Positions 1-7,193 of a DNA stretch of 42,187 nucleotides are shown piece after piece. The translations under genes and the position numbers were made by a program. The notes beneath the pieces are model-generated. The model saw only the letters and a list, made by a program, of their open reading frames with translations. It made no database searches and was not told where the DNA came from. The stretch spans positions 1 through 42,187 of the forward strand of contig JAITIW010000048.1 in NCBI GenBank assembly GCA_031279255.1, written 5' to 3'. The DNA is from Puniceicoccales bacterium (GTDB lineage: Bacteria; Verrucomicrobiota; Verrucomicrobiia; Opitutales; JAIRLG01). The stretch's first letter is position 1. Each line of letters opens with the position of its first letter.

Positions 1-125
1 ATTCTTGGCAAAAGAATCTGTTGACATATAAAAGTCCGGTCAATCCTAAAATGTTAAGTTTTTTATATGACTGTTTTTATTTTTGTTTTATTTCGCCCAA
101 AAGACAGATTTTCATGCCCTTGAGA
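1..125 (+). repeat. Left copy of 125-bp inverted repeat
   Basis: These bases match the reverse complement of 11623-11747 over 125 bp with a single substitution near position 98 and no gaps. The match runs to the first base of the window, so the repeat may extend further left. The repeat has no ORF of its own; it is AT-rich with runs of T. It contains a short dyad (TTCTT/AAGAA) at its outer edge. Because the window starts exactly inside the repeat, this may be a contig end caused by the repeat. Confidence 0.93.
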
Positions 126-153
126 CTTTCTCCATCGCCGTACTCGACTGTTT

Positions 154-236
154 TCGGCTGCCTTTGGATCTCTTCGAGATCGCCCGCGAAGCGGGCTACA
201 GCCGGCCCCAGAGGGGCAGGCTGCAAAGGCAGCCGA
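154..236 (+). repeat. Multi-arm palindromic repeat, copy A
   Basis: A 13-bp closing stem (154-166 with 224-236, core GCTGCCTTTG/CAAAGGCAGC) encloses three hairpins. They are GATCTC-TTC-GAGATC at 167-181, GCCCGC-GAA-GCGGGC at 182-196, and a longer arm at 199-223 (CAGCC/GGCTG plus GCCCC/GGGGC). The layout is a cloverleaf or cruciform. Copies B (311-412), C (11052-11128) and D (24334-24421) share the plan. It lies between the inverted repeat and tRNA-Arg. Confidence 0.9.
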
Positions 237-310
237 TGGATGAAACCTACGGGTAAGCTCCCGACAAGACATTTCTCAGCATCACTCCCATAGCCATCGA
301 TCGGCAAATC

Positions 311-412
311 TACCGCCTTTGAGCCCTTTGGGCTCTTGCCCGCTACGCGGGCAGCGCTAAGAGAAAAAATGCAAAGCAAGAGCTTTCATTTTTTCCTATC
401 GCAAAGGCGGTA
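311..412 (+). repeat. Multi-arm palindromic repeat, copy B
   Basis: An 11-bp closing stem (TACCGCCTTTG at 311-321 with CAAAGGCGGTA at 402-412) encloses three arms. Arm 1 is AGCCC-TTT-GGGCT at 322-334. Arm 2 is TGCCCGC-TAC-GCGGGCA at 337-353. Arm 3 is long and AT-rich, GAAAAAATG (363-371) with CATTTTTTC (387-395), continued by AAAGC/GCTTT. The arm order is as in copy A and the bases differ in compensated pairs. The rest of 413-604 holds only a small GGAGG/CCTCC hairpin (416-430) and no gene. Confidence 0.88.
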
Positions 413-604
413 AAAGGAGGCGAGTCCTCCAAAAAGGAAAGTGAATCCTTCTAACATCTAAGAAAAACACACTACTCGAGTAAAACTATTTAAATACCAC
501 TCCAACAGAGACAGCAAAATAGAGACAAACAACATTCATCGACCCACGAACACTTTTCTCTTGTCAAAAAAAATCCGGCTTTCAGGATGGGAAAGTATGG
601 CAAT

Positions 605-681
605 GCGCCTCTAGCTCAATTGGATAGAGCATCTGACTACGGATCAGAAGGTTGCAGGTTCAACTCCTGCGAGGCGTGCCA
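605..681 (+). tRNA. tRNA-Arg (anticodon ACG)
   Basis: A full cloverleaf can be drawn. The acceptor stem is GCGCCTC with GAGGCGT, the D stem GCTC/GAGC, the anticodon stem TCTGA/TCAGA around loop CTACGGA, and the T stem GCAGG/CCTGC. The discriminator is G and CCA is encoded. The anticodon ACG would be edited to ICG and read CGU, CGC and CGA. The first acceptor pair is a G-U wobble, which is slightly unusual. It is followed 80 bp later by tRNA-Ala. Confidence 0.96.
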
Positions 682-761
682 ATGGGAGGAGATAGTTCCT
701 GTCGTTTTGCGGTTGTCTAAGTTTAAAAAAAACTTCGGTCGCCGTGACGACAATAGAGAAG

Positions 762-837
762 GGGGCCGTAGCTCAATTGGGAGAGCGCCACAATGGCATT
801 GTGGAGGTCGTCGGTTCGATCCCGATCGGCTCCACCA
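762..837 (+). tRNA. tRNA-Ala (anticodon GGC)
   Basis: The acceptor stem GGGGCCG/CGGCTCC, D stem GCTC/GAGC, anticodon stem CCACA/TGTGG with loop ATGGCAT, T arm with GGTTCGATCCC, discriminator A and encoded CCA are all visible. The anticodon GGC reads GCC and GCU. It is the second tRNA of a tandem pair with tRNA-Arg and is probably co-transcribed with it. An Arg/Ala(GGC) pair without flanking rRNA argues against a 16S-23S spacer. Confidence 0.96.
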
Positions 838-1145
838 GGTTAAATCATCCGATCCGCTGCTGCGCTTTCGGATCGCATTGAAGATAGAGAAAGAGACCGA
901 GATGGGCGGATCAGGACGACGTTGGACTTTCGAGCTAGGCCAGAACCACATTGGACTTTCAAGCTAAATCAAAGAAAGATACAAGAAGATAAAAATAGCA
1001 GAAAATCTTGAGTACGCTGAAGCTGAGATATCCAACAGAGGCTTGTGCTGAATCTTTAGTGAAGCCTAAAGTACTTCTAAACTTCTGATAAAGATTATTT
1101 TATGACTGCAATCGCTGTAAAATACAGAATTTTCGGATATATATT
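838..1145. other. Gene-free stretch after tRNA-Ala
   Basis: There is no coding region. A hairpin CGATCCG/CGGATCG (850-856 with 869-875) follows the tRNA but lacks a T tract, so it is a weak processing or termination candidate. A 16-bp direct repeat with one mismatch occurs at 922-937 and 951-966 (core TTGGACTTTC). An AGGCTT/GAAGCCT stem lies near 1035-1065. I assign no function to these. Confidence 0.5.
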
Positions 1146-1169
1146 AGTAGGATTTTTAAAAATCCTACT
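1146..1169. promoter_or_regulatory. 24-bp perfect palindrome before the repeat array
   Basis: AGTAGGATTTTT is followed directly by its reverse complement, with no loop. The palindrome sits at the upstream edge of the tandem repeats that lead into the DUF4143 ATPase gene. Parts of it (GGATTTTT, AGTA) recur inside the repeat units. It could be an operator, or a repeat-end signature. The element is seen directly; its role is inferred. Confidence 0.7.
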
Positions 1170-1360
1170 TTAAAACTGAAAGGAAATTTCAAAGCAATAC
1201 TTTAGTTTTTTTTGAAGAAATTTCAAAGTATAATTTTAGTTTTGCGATGATTTTCCGAAGTTCTACTTTAGTTTTGAAAGGAAATTTCAAAATAGTGCTT
1301 TACTTTTGGAAAGAAAAACTAAAATGTTGCTTTAAATTCGGAAGGATTTTTCAAAGTAGT
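1166..1360. repeat. Six degenerate 32-33 bp tandem repeats
   Basis: Units start at about 1166, 1198, 1231, 1264, 1297 and 1329. The approximate consensus begins TACTTTAGTTTTGAAAGG, continues AAATTTCAAAG and ends near AGT. Each better-preserved unit has a dyad of TTTGAAA and TTTCAAA. A seventh partial unit runs into the start codon at 1370. The period equals about three DNA helical turns. There are no unique spacers, so this is not a CRISPR array. It lies immediately upstream of the AAA ATPase gene. Confidence 0.85.
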
Positions 1361-1369
1361 ACCTATAAA

Positions 1370-2569
1370 ATGGACGAGATAAAAATATTCAGACGTCTTT
1401 TGCCGCCGTCGCTCAATTCCTTTTTCCTCTTCGGGCCGAGGGGGACGGGAAAGACTCTATGGCTAAAGCAGACATTTCCCGACGCGCTCAAAATTGACCT
1501 CCTCCAACCTGAGAATGCGCGGCTTTACAGCGCTAATCCGGAGCGCTTGCGGGACCTGACACTCGGGCGCCTGGTCACACAGCCGTCGCCGGTCGTCGTC
1601 ATTGATGAAATTCAGAGAGTACCTCAGCTGCTCGACGTCATCCACAGTCTTCATGAAAGCCATCCGCAGGTACAGTTCATCATGACCGGATCGAGCGCAC
1701 GGAAAATACGACGGCAGGACGTCAACCTCCTCGGCGGCAGGGCTTCTTGGCGTACCATGCATCCCTTTCTGGCGGCCGAAATGGGGCCGCAATTCCAGCT
1801 CTCTCAGGCACTACAATATGGCATGCTACCTGTCATCTGGGGACAAAGGCACCCAGCCGATGCTCTAAAGTCCTACGTCGGCACCTACCTCGAGGAGAAG
1901 GTCAAGCATGAGGGATTTTTCCGACATGTCGAACCCTTCGCTCGCTTCCTGTCCATTGCTTCTTTTTCGCATGGAAGCATACCCAATGCAACTTACATCG
2001 CTCGAGAATGCGGCGTATCGCAACCTACTGCCCAAACTTATTTTGAGATTCTGAAGGATCTCCTGATCAGCTTCCATGTCCCTCTTTTCTCAAAACGGGC
2101 GAAGCGGGTACTCATCAGCGCCAATAGGATGAAATTTTACTACGCTGATACCGGTATCTACCGGACTCTACGCCCCAAAGGTACTTTTGATCGACCGGAA
2201 GAAATCGAAGGACTTTGCCTCGAAGGCCTTGTGGCACAGCACCTGAGGGCCTGGTGCGACTATTTCGGTGACGGAACGAAATTATACTACTGGCGTACCA
2301 AAGCCGGAGTAGAAGTCGATTTCGTCCTCGACAGCCCCAACGGACTGTGGGCCATCGAGGTCAAGCACAGCGACGTCGTGCGGCGGGAGCATCTAAGCGG
2401 CCTACGTGCCTTTGGAAAGGACTATCCGGAAGCGCAACAGCTTTTCATCTACCGCGGCCACGAGACACTTGTCGTCGATTCCATCCTCTGTCTTCCCTGC
2501 GAAGATTTTTTGCGACAACTCAAAGGCCCGACTTTTTTAAAAATCGAGCCTTCCTTCACTTACCCTTAG
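1370..2569 (+). CDS. AAA ATPase with C-terminal DUF4143 domain
   Basis: A 399-residue protein. The Walker A motif GPRGTGKT is at 22-29 and Walker B VVVIDEIQ at 75-82, and a sensor-like FIMTGSSAR follows near residue 105. The C-terminal third has GVEVDFVL and later AIEVKHS, the pattern of a PD-(D/E)XK nuclease-like fold found in the DUF4143 family. These proteins are widespread and often multicopy, and their role is poorly defined; toxin-like, mobile or regulatory functions have been suggested. I chose ATG 1370 because the longer frame from 1247 would translate the tandem repeats. The stop lies 19 bp from the convergent stop of the next gene. There is no clear Shine-Dalgarno sequence. Confidence 0.9.
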   Translation: MDEIKIFRRLLPPSLNSFFLFGPRGTGKTLWLKQTFPDALKIDLLQPENARLYSANPERLRDLTLGRLVTQPSPVVVIDEIQRVPQLLDVIHSLHESHPQVQFIMTGSSARKIRRQDVNLLGGRASWRTMHPFLAAEMGPQFQLSQALQYGMLPVIWGQRHPADALKSYVGTYLEEKVKHEGFFRHVEPFARFLSIASFSHGSIPNATYIARECGVSQPTAQTYFEILKDLLISFHVPLFSKRAKRVLISANRMKFYYADTGIYRTLRPKGTFDRPEEIEGLCLEGLVAQHLRAWCDYFGDGTKLYYWRTKAGVEVDFVLDSPNGLWAIEVKHSDVVRREHLSGLRAFGKDYPEAQQLFIYRGHETLVVDSILCLPCEDFLRQLKGPTFLKIEPSFTYP

Positions 2570-2588
2570 CGAATGTATTTATCGCTCT

Positions 2589-3537
2589 CTAGAAAGATAC
2601 CGTCATACGAGCGCCGAGCCATGCGATGGATTTATGATTCGTGAGGTAATTGGCCAAGTTGTTATTCGAAACATGTTTGCTATTGGAATTGATATTATAG
2701 TGGATGCCAATAGCCGACTCCACATGTCCATTCGGACAGAAGCATAATTCAAAAGTACCACCGGCATAAGCATAACGATTTTTCTCACTCGTGAGGTTAC
2801 GAATCTCCAATGGCATCCCATTAATCTTTTGAATATTGCCCAATTTCCCCGTAAAGAAGCGCTTTGCGCGGACATATCCGCCATTTACCTGAGTAGCTAT
2901 TTTTAACAAAGGTATACCTATACGTGCCAAATCGAAGCCATAATCCACCTTTCCTTCTAGCGTATAGGCTTTGCAACGGATATCATAATAGGCAAAAACC
3001 GAAGGCGTAACAGGCTCGAAGCATTTACAAATCACACCGGCTCCGAATTCCCAAATATCATCACGCGTATCATAACCATTCTGATCGTCACGCCAGTAAT
3101 GGATATACTTGGCATTCGCGTCCAATATCCAATCATCGTTCAGTAAGTAGCGCAGACCAAATTGCGTCCGCGTCTCATCGAAATCGAGCGTCAAGGCACC
3201 TCCTTCTGGTTTTGTCTGAATGGGAACGCTGAGAAACGTATCGATATAAAGTTCATACTTCCCCAACGGCAGAGCAAAAGCATGCTCCGTTTGCAAACAA
3301 CGTTTACAGCGCTCATATCCGCGATAAAAATATCGCTGATTGTATAGGATAGAACCCTCATAATTGGATAGAACCCTCATAATTCCACCGAGCACAGAAG
3401 TCCTCGATGCACTTAAAGCCGTGACATTTTTGATGACCATCGGCGCAACTATCACCTGCACAGCCACACCCAGCCGTTCCTCCCCATAAAGCCGAGCAAC
3501 AGGCCCACATTGATATACCAATTCCAACACGTCTCAT
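2589..3537 (-). pseudogene. Frameshifted exported, probable outer-membrane barrel protein
   Basis: From ATG 3537 the frame encodes a signal peptide (MRRVGIGISMWACC, then ALWGGTAG) and a Cys-rich start, then stops at 3358-3360 after 59 codons. A perfect 19-bp tandem duplication (unit AATTATGAGGGTTCTATCC on the minus strand, about 3346-3384) causes the shift. With one unit removed, a single 309-residue ORF continues to 2589. The downstream part has alternating polar and aromatic stretches and ends in Phe, as outer-membrane barrels often do. A good promoter (3560-3588) and a G-rich ribosome site precede ATG 3537, supporting that start. The family is not recognised. It could be a pseudogene, a phase-variable gene or an assembly error. 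Confidence 0.75.
3346..3384 (-). repeat. Perfect 19-bp tandem duplication
   Basis: The minus-strand unit AATTATGAGGGTTCTATCC occurs twice back to back. Nineteen is not a multiple of three, so the copy shifts the frame of the exported-protein gene. Deleting one copy restores a continuous reading frame through the junction NYEGSI/LYNQ. Confidence 0.92.
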
Positions 3538-3559
3538 CCAACCCCCCTAGTAAAGTAGG

Positions 3560-3588
3560 ATTCTAAAACAGGAGTTTTATCCTGTCAA
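3560..3588 (-). promoter_or_regulatory. Sigma70-type promoter for the exported-protein gene
   Basis: On the minus strand TTGACA (3583-3588) is followed by a 17-bp spacer and TAGAAT (3560-3565). The start codon ATG 3537 is 22 bp beyond the -10 box, with a G-run ribosome site between. The -35 and spacer overlap an ACAGGA/TCCTGT inverted repeat (3568-3573 with 3580-3585) that could serve as an operator. Confidence 0.75.
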
Positions 3589-3898
3589 TGCGAAATTTAC
3601 AATTTTTTTACAAAGTTCTTTTACAAAAAAATAGATTTTCTCCAAAATGACATTAAGACGTCCCCAATTGCAAATGAAGGATACTCATATGAGTAAGCGT
3701 TAACGGTTTGACGCTTGTCAAACGACGAAATTCTTCTGTCGATAAATCTTTTAAACTCAAATATCTCATACTTTTTTCTCTAAACAACTATCTCTTTATA
3801 TCACTTATTTTTCGTTTCGAAGGAAGTCTGGTGAACGACCCAAGATAAAGCCATCAAGAGAAGATAGCATCTCATCTTAAGCTCTTTTTTCAAAAATC
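3589..3898. other. Gene-free stretch with overlapping hairpins
   Basis: There is no coding region. Two mutually exclusive stems overlap: AAGCGT/ACGCTT (3695-3700 with 3711-3716) and GTTTGAC/GTCAAAC (3706-3712 with 3717-3723, loop GCTT). The stretch lies downstream of the minus-strand secreted-protein gene and upstream of the promoter at 3560-3588. No T tract follows the stems in the direction of transcription, so a classic terminator is not supported. Confidence 0.45.
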
Positions 3899-4789
3899 TC
3901 AAAGCTGTGCCTCTGCCTGTCGACGTATCTCTTCATATCGTTCCGGTAAAGGTTCTAACCCGATCATTTCCGGCAAAAAGCCGAGCTGTATGAGGGAAAA
4001 CCGGATGATAAAATAAAAATCGGCTCGCAAATTTCCCACGTTATATCGCCAACGCCAGCATTGTTGTCCCTGAAAAGTTCTCCAATGCACCCATTTGAAT
4101 TCTCCAGAACCCAACCATTCCTCATAATCTTGAGCAAATGCTAGACAAGCACGTATCCCTAATCTCATACCTTTATGAGGGGAATCAGCTCGCAACTCTT
4201 TCAAACTTTTAATGCAACTTTGACACCCTTTTGTAGCGTCTTCTAACGCAGCCCGTATCCGAAAATAACGTACTTCGCATTCTTCTCTCAGGGTTTCACC
4301 GTAAAGCTCATACTCCTGACTACCAGGAGGTGTTGGAATAAAGCCCGATTGCCGCAATAAAGAACGCAGATCTGACAAACGCTTGGATATTTCAAAAAAC
4401 AAATCAAAAGCAAAAACCAAACCATCCAGATAAAGATTATCCCCAAGCCATTGATGCCAATAATGAATCAGATCGTCTATGGGTAACAAATATACCCACT
4501 GCCATACACGCGTCTTATCAGCGTCATTCCAACGTCCCTTTGGTGCTTCTCGAAACACATAATCGAGCTTTTGCAGCCAAAGGGCCACATACTCGGAAAA
4601 TTGATTTCTCAAGCAAAGATCAAGAGGATAATACGGGTAATATTCATGAGAGACTTGTCCGTTCAGTATCTCCGCCATGGCCTCATGATCGCCTAATACA
4701 GATATATCTTCTTCCGTTAATTCCGCCGAGGTATTGGTGCTCCAAACCATCGCTGTTGTTAACAATATTCCTACACGATTCATTTTCAT
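3899..4789 (-). CDS. Secreted protein of unknown function
   Basis: A 296-residue protein with a clear Sec signal peptide: basic MKMNR, hydrophobic GILLTTAMVW, and a likely cleavage after Ala22 (TSA/E). The mature part is rich in Trp, Tyr, Leu and acidic residues and mostly helical in appearance. It has a few cysteines, including a CQSC pair, and no transmembrane segment or motif that I recognise. The signal resembles that of the neighbouring frameshifted gene (MRRVGIGIS against MNRVGILLT), hinting at a shared family or common style. ATG 4783 (MNRV) is an alternative start. A perfect AT-rich palindrome lies about 40 bp upstream. Likely periplasmic or secreted. Confidence 0.8.
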   Translation of the reverse strand: MKMNRVGILLTTAMVWSTNTSAELTEEDISVLGDHEAMAEILNGQVSHEYYPYYPLDLCLRNQFSEYVALWLQKLDYVFREAPKGRWNDADKTRVWQWVYLLPIDDLIHYWHQWLGDNLYLDGLVFAFDLFFEISKRLSDLRSLLRQSGFIPTPPGSQEYELYGETLREECEVRYFRIRAALEDATKGCQSCIKSLKELRADSPHKGMRLGIRACLAFAQDYEEWLGSGEFKWVHWRTFQGQQCWRWRYNVGNLRADFYFIIRFSLIQLGFLPEMIGLEPLPERYEEIRRQAEAQL

Positions 4790-4829
4790 ATTTTTATAAA
4801 CTTCGCGTAAAATAATACTGAGATATGAG

Positions 4830-4866
4830 ACATTATTTTTACAATTAATAATTGTAAAAATAATGT
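4830..4866. promoter_or_regulatory. AT-rich perfect palindrome, 17-bp arms
   Basis: ACATTATTTTTACAATT and its exact reverse complement are separated by only AAT. It lies 41-77 bp upstream of the secreted-protein start at 4789, where an operator or an RNA hairpin could act. A TATTAT hexamer (minus strand) sits between the palindrome and the start. No T tract adjoins it, so a terminator is less likely. The symmetry is seen; the function is inferred. Confidence 0.65.
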
Positions 4867-5157
4867 AAATACTTGGTCATTCACATTAAACTCACCATTC
4901 GCCCCAATATTCTCTACGAAAAAATTCCCAACGACGAGATATAGTGCCCGATGGCTAAAATTTCATGATATCCTCCTCATGGACATTATCGTTTGCCTTT
5001 TGAGTAAAAACCCATAGAATCCTTCTTTGGGACTCAACGGGATGAAAAATGATAAGCGTCGCGCTGAATTGGCAGGGTGTATATAGCTCCTTTTAGCCGG
5101 AAACTAAGGTGTTTTTCATATTCCATGGCGGTAAAACAAAAAATCCATAAACAACAT
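4867..5157. other. Gene-free stretch with a possible gene relic
   Basis: There is no intact gene. On the minus strand GGAGGA (4971-4976) stands four bases from ATG 4966, but the frame stops after three codons (MKF) and then stays open to 4892. That could be a decayed small gene or chance. Apart from this I see no convincing element. Confidence 0.35.
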
Positions 5158-5183
5158 TAAAAAAGCCTCTAAAATAAGAGGCA
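5158..5183 (-). terminator. Rho-independent terminator
   Basis: On the minus strand GCCTCT, a short AT loop and AGAGGC (5166-5183) are followed by TTTTTTT (5159-5165). It lies about 70 bp beyond the stop of the glycerophosphotransferase-like gene at 5252 and points the same way. Confidence 0.85.
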
Positions 5184-5251
5184 ATTGATTTAAAAATAGT
5201 AAAGATACGCCATCTTTGTTAAAAACAGGCTCAGTAACTTAGTCATTCATA

Positions 5252-7054
5252 TCATCGAGTCAGCTTTTCTTGACATTTTTGAGCGAACTCACGATCACCT
5301 TCTCTTTCAGCTGCTTGGGCGTAATCGGATAGCACTTCACGATCAAAATCCCATGGAGCTCTTGGAACATCCAGCTCTCGGATCGCGCGGTAGACGCGTT
5401 CACAATTACCTTCATCTCGAAAGACAAAAGTTTGTTGCATACACTCAAGGTACTTTTGCTCTGGTTGACACTCATTTTGTAGTAAAGTTTCGAGTGCTTG
5501 AAATAATTTATCTCTAGTCCCGACGACAGGGCCAAATCCGTCTCGTAAATAGTCGAAATATCCACTCTGGTAGGTATGAGCACCTTGGGTCGTAACATTA
5601 TCAAACTGATAATAAATCACGGGACGCCTGAGCAAAGCCATCTCGAAGGCCGTCGATGAGTAATCGGTAATCATCACAGCTGATTCTAGAAAAACGTCTT
5701 GTATACTTCGGTTAAAACAAGTCACCTTTTCAATGCCTGGCAGTGTCCATTTACTTAAAAATTTACGCATAAGAGAGTGCGGGAAGAATATGATGCGGTA
5801 ACTGTATTTTTGAGCTAAGGCCGTCAGGCTTTTATCAGTTAAAAAGCCATTCCATTTTTCAAAATAATTCGTCCCTTGGAATGTCTTAAACATCTGATCA
5901 GCATTTTTTATTCCATCTGTTACGTCTTTGACATGTTTCCGCCATGTGGGCATGATTAAAATAGCCTTTTCAGGAAGTTTTTTGCCTTTGTTTTTTTTAG
6001 AAAACTCTCCGACTCTTCTGGCAAAATCTTTGGCATATCTCTGATTATCAGAACACCCCGGGTTGAGGTAACGATGCAATAAAGTATCATGGCGCGGAAG
6101 CCCCAGCATTTTCCCATGTGCCGGAAGAGTCTTGTAAGGCGTACCCTTACCGACGATACTATTGAATTCAGTGAATGTCGTGGTCACAAACAAATCCATT
6201 TCTTTGCCGTTAATCCATTCCGACATATCGTCTTTAATAACACCATGCTGCAAAAAGATGAAATGCTTAAAGCGCAAGAAATCAGGTCCGTAGCGTATCT
6301 TGAGCGCTTCAGCTGATTGCGACGAGATAATCTTCGAAGCTTTGTCGAGAATGGCCCTACAATCGTCAGCCACAAGCGCAGGCTTCTGGTCTTGTTTTAT
6401 CTCTTGTTTTAGGGCCAATAATTGAAATCCTTCTTTTGAAAGTTTGTTCCAGTAGGAATTGTCTTTACCATCGCCACCCATCTTGTTGATGGTGAAGTAG
6501 GGCGTAACATCACGTGAATGTTGTGTTCTTAGGAAACGATAAAAATGTTCGGCATTATCATCTCCTTCCGTACTGCGGTCTAGCAAAAGCCAAACATTCG
6601 CATTTTGTTCCGGATATTTTTCTCGCTTCAATCTTTCATAACGCGTCACGACATCTGGAATGTCGAAAACGTCTCTCAACGTTTCATTACCAAAAACATC
6701 TTTAAAATAACATGTCGTGCGGTTTACTTTAGCGGTCATACTTTTTACTCTTTCATAAGACACCAGCATATCGATAGCTTCTTGAGACCGTCCATCTTCA
6801 AGCTTGACGATATACTTTTTCTGAAAAAGAGGAGCAATTCTTTGGCCGTCTACTAAGATATTAAAGGTGTCTGGTAACCCTCTCGGGGTGAGAGGGAAAT
6901 AAGGATGGGGAAATTCCGAAATAGTGAAAAAAATTTCAGATTTGGCTGTGTCTACTTTTTGACAGCAAAAAACAGGAATAGCCGATAGTGAAGTTCCTAA
7001 GACTATCGACGCGCATAACGATAAAAATATCTGTTTTAGTTTTGTTTGATTCAT
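5252..7054 (-). CDS. CDP-glycerol glycerophosphotransferase-like protein with signal peptide
   Basis: A 600-residue protein. The C-terminal half matches the TagB/TagF family (PF04464). HGVIK at 270-274 corresponds to the family's WHG-K motif, MPTWR is at 368-372, and TDYSSTAFEMALL begins at 463. Known members move glycerol- or ribitol-phosphate from CDP-linked donors onto wall polymers at the inner face of the membrane. Oddly, the N-terminus is a signal peptide (KLKQ, then IFLSLCASIVLG, cleavage near Ala25), which would place the enzyme outside the cytoplasm or anchor it. I chose ATG 7054 because GGAGG (7062-7066) is seven bases upstream; ATG 7060 is too close. Residues 30-200 are unassigned. 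It is transcribed away from the neighbouring 1153-residue gene. Confidence 0.82.
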   Translation of the reverse strand: MNQTKLKQIFLSLCASIVLGTSLSAIPVFCCQKVDTAKSEIFFTISEFPHPYFPLTPRGLPDTFNILVDGQRIAPLFQKKYIVKLEDGRSQEAIDMLVSYERVKSMTAKVNRTTCYFKDVFGNETLRDVFDIPDVVTRYERLKREKYPEQNANVWLLLDRSTEGDDNAEHFYRFLRTQHSRDVTPYFTINKMGGDGKDNSYWNKLSKEGFQLLALKQEIKQDQKPALVADDCRAILDKASKIISSQSAEALKIRYGPDFLRFKHFIFLQHGVIKDDMSEWINGKEMDLFVTTTFTEFNSIVGKGTPYKTLPAHGKMLGLPRHDTLLHRYLNPGCSDNQRYAKDFARRVGEFSKKNKGKKLPEKAILIMPTWRKHVKDVTDGIKNADQMFKTFQGTNYFEKWNGFLTDKSLTALAQKYSYRIIFFPHSLMRKFLSKWTLPGIEKVTCFNRSIQDVFLESAVMITDYSSTAFEMALLRRPVIYYQFDNVTTQGAHTYQSGYFDYLRDGFGPVVGTRDKLFQALETLLQNECQPEQKYLECMQQTFVFRDEGNCERVYRAIRELDVPRAPWDFDREVLSDYAQAAEREGDREFAQKCQEKLTR

Positions 7055-7193
7055 ATCCATACCTCCATTATAGTAGCCCCAGCAAACTGGAGTCGGCAGG
7101 CAATATAGAAAATTACTTACTTGAGTCAAATACATTCGGGCTCGCTTTTAAGAGGAAAAAGTCTAAATTAGGGAAATAACTTGGGATTGGTAT

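Noticed and set aside
587-967. Overlapping ORFs on both strands across 587-967
   Set aside because: They are read through two well-formed tRNA genes and have no protein-like character.
605-1100. 16S-23S rRNA spacer containing tRNAs
   Set aside because: No rRNA flanks are present, and the pair is Arg(ACG)/Ala(GGC) and not the usual Ile/Ala(TGC).
1166-1360. Tandem repeats as a CRISPR array
   Set aside because: Units are contiguous and degenerate with no unique spacers and no cas gene nearby.
1247-1369. Extended N-terminus of the DUF4143 ATPase
   Set aside because: It translates the tandem repeats; the conserved fold begins after ATG 1370.
4892-4966. Small minus-strand gene with GGAGGA before ATG 4966
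   Set aside because: An in-frame stop follows three codons; only a relic or chance match can be claimed.
5260-5604. 114-codon minus-strand frame inside the glycerophosphotransferase gene
   Set aside because: It is a shadow in another frame of a gene with clear family motifs.
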